Positions 7,003-13,435 of a stretch of 19,923 nt of DNA are shown here, piece after piece. The stretch's first letter is position 1, and each line of letters opens with the position of its first letter. The DNA lies in assembly GCA_017621905.1 (NCBI GenBank), contig JAGASC010000290.1, positions 1-19,923 of the forward strand, in the 5' to 3' direction. The stretch comes from Roseburia sp. Its GTDB lineage: Bacteria > Bacillota > Clostridia > Lachnospirales > Lachnospiraceae. The notes below the pieces were generated by a model. It saw nothing but the letters and a program-made list of their open reading frames with translations, was not told where the DNA came from and made no database searches. The position numbers and the translations under genes were made by a program.

Positions 7003-8139
7003 CTATCCCCAACCAAAGGCCACAAGCGCCAGCACTGCCAGAAACAGCAGATTTGCCACCATAAACCAGAACAGGTAGATCCGCTTCGTCCGATTATAAT
7101 TGCGGGCATATATTTTATAAGAAATAAGGCTCGCCATGGACGCAATCAACGTTCCCAGTCCGCCGATATTGACGCCTAAAAGAAGCTTGCGGTAATCTGT
7201 CGTAAAGCCTGACAGTAAAAGAGCCGCCGGCACATTGCTGATTACCTGGCTTACAAGGATTCCAATGCCAAGCTCCCGGCCTCCCACCAGGTTCTGCAGG
7301 CCATCCTGCACCGCCGGAATACTTCCCATGTTTCCGGTAAAAACAAAGAAACTGATAAAGGTAAGCAGCAGGCAGTAGTCCACCTGCCCCAATACTTTTC
7401 TGTCCATGAAAAATACCACAAGAACCACAAGCGCCAGAACAATGTAAAATGGCAAAATCCGCGCGACTACCAGAAGGCTTGCCGCAAATAAAACCAGATA
7501 TACCACACTCTTTTTCCAGCTCTCTGCAGTCATCTCCCCGGAAAAGTTACACTCCTCCAGCGAAATCTTCTGTTTTCTCGCGCTCAGCACAAAAATGCAC
7601 AATAGAAGCAAAATCCCTGACAGCGCAGTGTAAGGAAGCATAATGCGCAGAAACTCTCCCAGGCCCATCTCTGCCAGGTTATAGAGATACAAATTCTGTG
7701 GATTTCCGATTGGCGTCAGCATACTTCCCAGGTTCGCCGCAATCGTCTGCAGCACGAAGACCAGTACCACAAGCCGTTCCTGACGGCATTTTTGCAAAGT
7801 CAGAAGTGCAAAAGGTACGAAAGTCAGCAGGGCTACGTCATTTGTGATAAACATGCTGGAAAAGAAGCACAGGAATACCAGCACCCCTGTCAGCTGGGCT
7901 GTGTTTTTTGTCTTTTTCAAAAGCCACATGCCAATCTGGTCAAACAGCCCGTTTTTCTGGAGGCCTGCCATGACAATCATCAATGAAAGCAGTATCCCCA
8001 ACACCCGCCAGTCGATGTAATCCATGTAGCCAATATTAGGCTTTATAAAAAAGGCGGAAATAACTGCAAGAATTGTGGCAATGACCAATACTGTTTCTTT
8101 TTTTATAAAAGTTATGATTTTCTCTCCGATGATTCTCAT
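7003..8139 (-). CDS. SLC13 / ArsB-NhaD-like (ion transporter superfamily) permease
   Basis: A 378-aa membrane protein with about ten hydrophobic segments, beginning after a short basic N-terminus (VLVIATILAVISAFFI). Two family-type hairpin signatures are present: SSMFITNDVALLTFVPFALL with GSMLTPIGNPQNLYLY in the first half, and SQVISNVPAALLLSGF with LLGVNIGGLGT in the second. This two-fold repeat with TND and SNVPA turns is typical of the ion transporter superfamily, which moves carboxylates, arsenite or sodium/proton. The protein is shorter than most members but both halves are complete. GGGGA lies 8 nt before the ATG. It converges with the AraC gene (20-nt gap). Substrate cannot be told; no arsenic genes are adjacent, and a dicarboxylate is a guess. 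Confidence 0.82.
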   Translation of the reverse strand: MRIIGEKIITFIKKETVLVIATILAVISAFFIKPNIGYMDYIDWRVLGILLSLMIVMAGLQKNGLFDQIGMWLLKKTKNTAQLTGVLVFLCFFSSMFITNDVALLTFVPFALLTLQKCRQERLVVLVFVLQTIAANLGSMLTPIGNPQNLYLYNLAEMGLGEFLRIMLPYTALSGILLLLCIFVLSARKQKISLEECNFSGEMTAESWKKSVVYLVLFAASLLVVARILPFYIVLALVVLVVFFMDRKVLGQVDYCLLLTFISFFVFTGNMGSIPAVQDGLQNLVGGRELGIGILVSQVISNVPAALLLSGFTTDYRKLLLGVNIGGLGTLIASMASLISYKIYARNYNRTKRIYLFWFMVANLLFLAVLALVAFGWG

Positions 8140-8216
8140 TTGTATGTTCCCCGTAATTTATATTCTGTGTATTTATGCCTGTCCGAACCGCCGCCTGGCA
8201 GCTCCATTAAAATAAT

Positions 8217-8247
8217 TTGTAACTGTTCAGTACCTTCACAGTTACAA
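8217..8247. repeat. 10-bp perfect inverted repeat upstream of the permease
   Basis: TTGTAACTGT (8217-8226) and ACAGTTACAA (8238-8247) are exact reverse complements around an 11-nt spacer. The element lies about 80-110 bp upstream of the permease ATG, in the otherwise gene-free stretch 8140-8407. It could be an operator dyad, an RNA hairpin or a small dispersed palindromic repeat. I see no second copy in the window. Confidence 0.6.
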
Positions 8248-8307
8248 TAATTTCATTTGTGAAACCTACGCACTTTGACGCTTTAACGCGCCAATTTTTA
8301 TGGTTTA

Positions 8308-8339
8308 AAAGAACCGCTGGGCGAAACCAGCGGTTCTTT
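8308..8339 (-). terminator. Strong hairpin terminator of the restriction-like cassette
   Basis: AAAGAACCGCTGG (8308-8320) and CCAGCGGTTCTTT (8327-8339) form a perfect 13-bp stem around the 6-nt loop GCGAAA. Read on the minus strand the stem ends in a run rich in T (TTCTTTT), about 70 nt after the nuclease stop. The stem is strong on both strands, so it may also isolate the permease region from readthrough. Confidence 0.75.
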
Positions 8340-8407
8340 CCAATACTTACCAGTATATTCCTCTGTAAGTAAAAATTCAATATGTTGGATTATTTTTTGT
8401 CAGCCAC

Positions 8408-9061
8408 TTACTCCATAATACTTGAATAATCAGAAAATATGTGACACAATTCTACCGCACCAGACTGTATCTGGTACATACACTTATAGCTTTGTGTCAC
8501 ACCAACTCTTTTTACAAGCTCAAAATCGCCATGCATATGAATATCAGAATCCGCATTTTGAATCCCCTCAATCAACCGAGCATTGGTAGCGACATCTATC
8601 TTTTTTACAACAAATCCCAGCATTATATTTCTGCCATAGTATGAAGAATATTTTTGTGCAACAAACCTTGCAACACCATCTTTTACATATTTTTTATTCA
8701 AATCAGATGTTCCATCAATTCTCTTACATTCTATAATATAGTATGCCTCTTCTTTTTCAAAATCACTTTTTAACAGAATGCGGATATCCACTCTTCCATT
8801 ATGCTGTCCGTTTCCGGCATAGTTCTCTGGTACCTCAAGGTCGAACCTATAATCCAACATCCCATACGTGCTCTTTTGCTTTTTTAAATATTCTTCCAGC
8901 ATAATACTTCGAATTTGATTCTCATTATTTGGCAGCTTTAACTGTTTTTGCTCATAGTCTTTCACAACTAACTCACATATATCAAGAATATAACTTGTTA
9001 TTTTCTCGAAATTTGCCCGATATAACGCATCTAAGATATCCTCTTTTAATATACCACTCAT
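8408..9061 (-). CDS. PD-(D/E)XK-type restriction endonuclease-like protein
   Basis: A 217-aa protein. The core is GRVDIRI (D92) followed by YYIIECKRIDG (E111, K113), a D...ExK catalytic set on adjacent strands, then a helix KYVKDGVARFVAQKYSSYYG and the strand NIMLGFVV. This order is what PD-(D/E)XK DNA nucleases show. The first 60 residues are helical (ILDALYRANFEKITSYIL), perhaps for contact with its partner or DNA. The ATG overlaps the methylase stop as ATGA, and GGAGG lies 7 nt ahead, so both proteins are probably made together. Role inferred: cleavage subunit of a restriction or other phage-defence system. The exact system family is not recognised. Confidence 0.78.
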   Translation of the reverse strand: MSGILKEDILDALYRANFEKITSYILDICELVVKDYEQKQLKLPNNENQIRSIMLEEYLKKQKSTYGMLDYRFDLEVPENYAGNGQHNGRVDIRILLKSDFEKEEAYYIIECKRIDGTSDLNKKYVKDGVARFVAQKYSSYYGRNIMLGFVVKKIDVATNARLIEGIQNADSDIHMHGDFELVKRVGVTQSYKCMYQIQSGAVELCHIFSDYSSIME

Positions 9062-11946
9062 CTACAGTCCTCCTTTCCCAGAAGCACTGCATTTAAGACT
9101 TTATAACTATCTTTTATAGCCATTGCGGGATGCCAATTCTTTGACTCTATCGATTTTACAATTACAAATGAGTCTTCCGAAAATTCCACAATGTTTTTCG
9201 TTTGATAAAAACAGTCATTCAGCCGATAAATCATAAAATCAGTAAGCAAATTTATATCTTCATCCACATTGTCAATGATACAAACCCTCTCTCCCATCTT
9301 CTCAAAAGAAAGTTTTACTTGCAATGCCGCAAACTTTCCTTTTATGTCCGGGTAAATGTTCATCGTATAATCAACATCGCTTTGACCGAAATGCTCATCC
9401 CATATATTTGAAAATATTGCTGCATACTTTTCCATCATTTGTATATCACATTTTTTCTCCCGATATGTTCCACAAACCCTTGGAATTTGGATAGATAAAG
9501 CGTACTCCACGAAAAAGTTTTCTTGCAAACCGTACATCTTCATGACGCATTTATCTAAACACGCTTGTAATTCATCCATAGACTCCTTGCATTCTGCCTG
9601 CTGCATCAACTGAACCAATTCAACAAGCTCGTCACTATATGCATATGGGTAGTCAGCCAGCTCCTCTAAAAAAACTTGCTCTCTTTCTATTCCAGTTGAT
9701 GATCCCAACATTAAATTAAAATATGAAAACAGCGACGAGTTGAGCAAACCACACAAATTTAACAAAACCTTTTTTTCTGCTTCAGAGCCTTTTATACAGT
9801 TTATTGTCTCTCTATAAAGAAAATTTTTTTCTGCATATACTGCCTTTATAGAATAATCTGCACAATCCAGCCCTTTTTTAAAGAGAACATATGGTGCTTC
9901 ATATATCTCCGGAATTCTCGGACGATGTATTTTTTCTTTATTAAATATCGAGTATGCACTATCATTTAAATAAAAATGATCTACTGCCTCATCAGAATCC
10001 AAAATTTTCCGCCCAATCAGATGCGAAGCGTCTTTCTTATCACCGTCATTATCCTGAAGCCCTTTTTTCATGATAAGATTATGCTCGGACGCAATATCTT
10101 TTATTGTTTTAAAATTTTCATACATACTACTGAGCAATTCGAAATCCCAATAGCCGCCATACACCAATATCTTCCACAAGGCATCGTGCTCTAAGAATAA
10201 TGTCTGTTTCACATATTTGATATCATCCGGTTCAATCATAATTATCCCAAACAATTTCAAAAACTTATTTGGCTTTAAACTTATGTATTCCACCTTATGG
10301 TCCGAAGAACTTTTTTTGCACAGAAAAGAAAGCACCGCTGCTGGCGCTATTGCACCTTTAAAAATTTGCTTTCTTACCGCAGAAAGTTCTAACACCTGCT
10401 CCAATTGAATTGTCGATAGTAAGTTTTTTCTCAATGCTGCAGACGGACTCTTTCCTTTGTACAATATTTTGGAGGGAATCACCAAACTACACTCTGTATC
10501 TGCACTTCCAATCTCCTGAACCTTTAGCAAAAATGCGACACAAATCTCTCCATTTTGTGCAACAACCTTTCTTTCTGCACAATACTTCTTATAATTCTGC
10601 TGTTTCACACTTCCCCATGGCGGATTGCCCAGGATAAATTTGAACTCCACCTTTTCAATTGGCTTCATCTTCTCTTCGTCAAAAAAATCTCCGGAAAGAA
10701 TATTTTCATTTTTTAATAAAGGTAATTTAAACTCTTCTAAGCTCTTGGAATCCTGATAATCAAAAAGTGTAACATAAAGAGAAAAAATCGTAACATCTAC
10801 AGCTTCCTCATTATAATCCACACCATATATATTATTTTTAACCAATTCGTTAATTCGGATTCTATCCTGCAAAAAGCCGTTTGATTCAGCATTCTTTTCC
10901 AGTATCTTTTGGAGTGACTTAACCAAAAAAATACCTGATCCACAAGAAGGATCTAATACTTTACACTCTTTTTCATTCACAAGATATTTCCCTAAAGTAC
11001 GATTTACAATGTAATCAACTAAATATTCAGGTGTATAAAATGCCTTATCTTTATCCTGCTTTTCTTTCCCCAGCAATATCTCGTATATATTACTTATCAA
11101 CTCAATGGGAATAATATTAAAGTCATAGAGCGGGAACAGACATAACTGGCCGGTTTTCATCTCTTTCTCGGCTGTCAAAAATTCATGTAACACCCAAAGA
11201 GCCTCTTCTGTTATTTCGCTCCTTTCCTTCTGCTCATCTATTTCAAACAGATTACCATTAAAGCGTTCTTTTAAATATCTGACCAGCGCAAAAAATTTGT
11301 CTTTATTCTGAATAATATTAAGAAATATCTTCTGCGAGCTTTTCACATCATTGTCAAGCCCCATATAACCAATATTAACACCACGATCGATTAAATATCG
11401 AATGAACAATACCCGGAGCATCAACTTATTTGCAAAGGATATCTTATGCTCATCCTTCAATTCTTTTGTGATATATCTAAGATTGTCTATTAAAAAATCA
11501 TTTAAATTCTTTTTACTCATACTTTTTTCGTAAAGATCTGATGACAGACTGTTCGTCACATTCCAATACGAAAATGCATTTTTTTCATCGCACTGGCTTA
11601 AATCATATGCCACAATATCCCGCAATCTAATCTTTTTTTCAACATCTAAATCCATACTCTTTCCATTATATATTTTTATGTAATTACCCTCATCGGAAAT
11701 GACAACCGGCATTTGAGCATTCCAGATTTTCCCATAAATATCGCCACCCACTCGATTATTTAAATCATCAAAAAATACAATTAGTACACGTCCATCTACA
11801 ATATACGCAGCATAAGGAGCCAATTCACGCAACACTCTTCTATCATGCCATGATAATTCGACACATTTATCAATATCAGATAAATAGAATAATTTTTCAG
11901 AATTTTTATATCCTAATCTCTGAATGACAGCTTCTATCGTTCTCAT
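9058..11946 (-). CDS. Eco57I/type IIG-like N6-adenine DNA methyltransferase
   Basis: A 962-aa protein. Residues 1-110 resemble the N-terminal domain of type IIG enzymes (IWNAQMPVVI ... IKIYNG), but where a nuclease ExK would be expected I see FFDDLN, so it may be inactive. A helical region (about 140-290) leads to the methylase core: FYTPEYLVDYIV (303-314), SAM-binding motif I DPSCGSGIFLV (332-342) and catalytic motif IV NPPW (441-444). A C-terminal section starting near MKKGLQDN (about 640) is probably the target recognition domain. It would methylate adenine at N6 in a specific site. The start at 11946 has AGGAGG 7 nt upstream; an in-frame TTG at 11982 does not. Base composition is clearly more AT-rich than its neighbours, suggesting transfer. 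It is coupled to the nuclease downstream. Confidence 0.85.
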   Translation of the reverse strand: MRTIEAVIQRLGYKNSEKLFYLSDIDKCVELSWHDRRVLRELAPYAAYIVDGRVLIVFFDDLNNRVGGDIYGKIWNAQMPVVISDEGNYIKIYNGKSMDLDVEKKIRLRDIVAYDLSQCDEKNAFSYWNVTNSLSSDLYEKSMSKKNLNDFLIDNLRYITKELKDEHKISFANKLMLRVLFIRYLIDRGVNIGYMGLDNDVKSSQKIFLNIIQNKDKFFALVRYLKERFNGNLFEIDEQKERSEITEEALWVLHEFLTAEKEMKTGQLCLFPLYDFNIIPIELISNIYEILLGKEKQDKDKAFYTPEYLVDYIVNRTLGKYLVNEKECKVLDPSCGSGIFLVKSLQKILEKNAESNGFLQDRIRINELVKNNIYGVDYNEEAVDVTIFSLYVTLFDYQDSKSLEEFKLPLLKNENILSGDFFDEEKMKPIEKVEFKFILGNPPWGSVKQQNYKKYCAERKVVAQNGEICVAFLLKVQEIGSADTECSLVIPSKILYKGKSPSAALRKNLLSTIQLEQVLELSAVRKQIFKGAIAPAAVLSFLCKKSSSDHKVEYISLKPNKFLKLFGIIMIEPDDIKYVKQTLFLEHDALWKILVYGGYWDFELLSSMYENFKTIKDIASEHNLIMKKGLQDNDGDKKDASHLIGRKILDSDEAVDHFYLNDSAYSIFNKEKIHRPRIPEIYEAPYVLFKKGLDCADYSIKAVYAEKNFLYRETINCIKGSEAEKKVLLNLCGLLNSSLFSYFNLMLGSSTGIEREQVFLEELADYPYAYSDELVELVQLMQQAECKESMDELQACLDKCVMKMYGLQENFFVEYALSIQIPRVCGTYREKKCDIQMMEKYAAIFSNIWDEHFGQSDVDYTMNIYPDIKGKFAALQVKLSFEKMGERVCIIDNVDEDINLLTDFMIYRLNDCFYQTKNIVEFSEDSFVIVKSIESKNWHPAMAIKDSYKVLNAVLLGKEDCR

Positions 11947-12009
11947 TTCCTCGCCTCCTTGTTTTTTGTAATTTATTTTCAAAGGTTCCGTGCCCTCATC
12001 GTTATATTT

Positions 12010-12038
12010 ATTCTACCTCAAAATCTCTTTGTTTACAA
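12010..12038 (-). promoter_or_regulatory. Promoter of the methylase-nuclease cassette
   Basis: On the minus strand TTGTAA (12033-12038), a 17-bp spacer and TAGAAT (12010-12015) make a good sigma-A promoter, about 64 nt from the methylase ATG. This is the only gene driven leftward from the 301-nt gap 11947-12247. Confidence 0.6.
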
Positions 12039-12056
12039 TGATGTTTTGCCTTGACC

Positions 12057-12085
12057 TTGAGTCGCATTGAAAAGTATTCCATAAT
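12057..12085 (+). promoter_or_regulatory. Promoter of the 2-oxoacid oxidoreductase genes
   Basis: TTGAGT (12057-12062), a 17-bp spacer and CATAAT (12080-12085) form a sigma-A-like promoter on the plus strand. It would give a leader of about 155 nt before the ATG at 12248. It lies back to back with the cassette promoter. Confidence 0.5.
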
Positions 12086-12146
12086 TTACAAGATTTATTC
12101 TGAATTCTAACACCAACGACGCATGTAATCAATCTTTTTTACCAAA

Positions 12147-12210
12147 GTATGCCGTCAACTTCTCCTCCACCGGAATTTTTTTCAAAAATCGGGCATACTA
12201 ATGCTAGCAT
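12147..12210 (+). other. Leader inverted repeats upstream of the oxidoreductase start
   Basis: GTATGCC (12147-12153) pairs with GGCATAC (12192-12198). Inside, CCG plus ATTTTT (12170-12180) can pair with AAAAAT plus CGG (12184-12192), leaving a 2-nt bulge and a TTC loop. The inner and outer pairings share one G, so they compete slightly. Directly after comes the perfect palindrome ATGCTAGCAT (12201-12210). The whole sits in the predicted leader, so an RNA structure or repressor site is possible. No known riboswitch is recognised. Confidence 0.4.
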
Positions 12211-12247
12211 GCATAACCAAACCTATGAAATTGAAATGAGGAAAATC

Positions 12248-13339
12248 ATGAACAACGAAATCTCTCTGCCCATCACAAATGAAAATGGCTATTTTGAACT
12301 ACGTTTAGAGAGCATCGGGGGCTTAGGCGCCAACCTCTGCGGAAAAATGCTGGGCGAATTGGGCGCCCTCTACCTGGATTTGAACTCCTTAAGCTTTTCC
12401 AGCTACGGCTCCGAAAAAAGAGGCTCGCCCGTCAAAGCCTACATCCGCTGGTGCGAAAACAAAAAACCGCTGCGCATTAACAGTCCGGTCACCCATCCCC
12501 ATATTTTAGGCCTATTCCACGAAGGCTTAATTGGGACTTACCCTGTATTAGACGGCATTTCAGCGGACACAAAAATTGTCCTAAACACCCCCCTAATGCC
12601 AGATGAGGCCGCTGAAAAATACCACATCTCCATCGGAGAACTCTACTGCCTGGATGCCCTTGCCATCGCCATGGAATGCAAATCCCGCATCAACATGGTC
12701 ATGCTCGGTGCCATCGCAAAAGCCTCCGGCTTCATCCCCTTAGAAACCGTGGAACGCCTCTGCCGCGACACCATCGGCCAAAAATATCCGGCCCTCATCG
12801 ATGCCAACTTAAAAGGAGTTCGAGAGGGCTACGCCAAAGCAAACCCGGCCAGCCCGGAGCGGGATATTACGCCTCTGCCTTCCGGGAAAAACGAAGCCTT
12901 TCTCTGGGGCTACAAAAATTCTCCCATCGGCGGCATCAATCCCAGAGCCGGAAGCACCGTCTCCAATGACCTGTCACCCTCCCGGGAAGGGTACATTCCC
13001 ATTTTTATCCAAGAGAGGTGCATCAACTGCGGTCTCTGCGATTCCACCTGTCCGGACATGGTATTTCAGTTTGCCCCCGGCATCTATAAGGACAAAGAAT
13101 GCATGGTAAATAAGGGCCTGGACTATTTTCATTGCAAGGGCTGTCTCCGCTGCGTGGAAGTATGTCCGACAGCAGCTTTAGTAAAGGCCCTGGAAAAAGA
13201 CTACCCCGAAAAGCCCTGGTCTATGCAAAATCAAGACCTGCTGCCGGATGCCATAAAGTATCAGGAAGTCGGCGCAAATTCGTATATCACCAGCGACTCC
13301 TATCTGGTGGAAAAACGTGTGGATGGCGGCGTTGTATAA
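12248..13339 (+). CDS. 2-oxoacid:ferredoxin oxidoreductase, fused gamma and delta (ferredoxin) subunits
   Basis: A 363-aa protein. Residues 16-195 are the gamma domain of 2-oxoacid:acceptor oxidoreductases (ESIGGLGANLCGKMLGELGA, SYGSEKRGSPVKAYIRW). Residues 250-310 are a two-cluster ferredoxin domain with C258/C261/C264/C268 and C296/C299/C302/C306, each CxxCxxCxxxCP-like, for two 4Fe-4S clusters. It channels electrons from the thiamine enzyme to ferredoxin in the cytoplasm. The start at 12248 has GAGGA 5 nt upstream. An ATG 33 codons earlier (12149) lacks a ribosome site and falls in a structured leader. The gamma-delta fusion is followed 96 nt later by a fused alpha-beta gene. The substrate (pyruvate, branched-chain 2-oxoacid or other) is not determined. 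Confidence 0.88.
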   Translation: MNNEISLPITNENGYFELRLESIGGLGANLCGKMLGELGALYLDLNSLSFSSYGSEKRGSPVKAYIRWCENKKPLRINSPVTHPHILGLFHEGLIGTYPVLDGISADTKIVLNTPLMPDEAAEKYHISIGELYCLDALAIAMECKSRINMVMLGAIAKASGFIPLETVERLCRDTIGQKYPALIDANLKGVREGYAKANPASPERDITPLPSGKNEAFLWGYKNSPIGGINPRAGSTVSNDLSPSREGYIPIFIQERCINCGLCDSTCPDMVFQFAPGIYKDKECMVNKGLDYFHCKGCLRCVEVCPTAALVKALEKDYPEKPWSMQNQDLLPDAIKYQEVGANSYITSDSYLVEKRVDGGVV

Positions 13340-13378
13340 TTAATCTTGCACCACTGCAACATAAATTAGAGGCACGGG

Positions 13379-13388
13379 AAAGCGCTTT
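13379..13388. promoter_or_regulatory. AAAGCGCTTT palindrome, possible catabolite-repression-like site
   Basis: A perfect 10-bp palindrome in the 96-nt gap between the two oxidoreductase genes. With flanks it matches 12 of 14 positions of the Firmicutes CcpA-type cre consensus (TGWAARCGYTWNCW), missing the outer T and C. It could also be a chance GC-rich word or part of a weak hairpin. Confidence 0.2.
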
Positions 13389-13435
13389 TTTCTATAAACC
13401 CATGCCAAAGTTGAAAGGAATGGATATCACAAAGA

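Noticed and set aside
8140..8407. Hidden small gene in the gap between permease and nuclease
   Set aside because: No open frame with a start and ribosome site was seen; the gap holds the inverted repeat and the terminator.
8308..12038. Complete BREX or DISARM locus
   Set aside because: Only a methylase and a small nuclease are present; no ATPase, helicase, phosphatase or other partner genes lie on either side.
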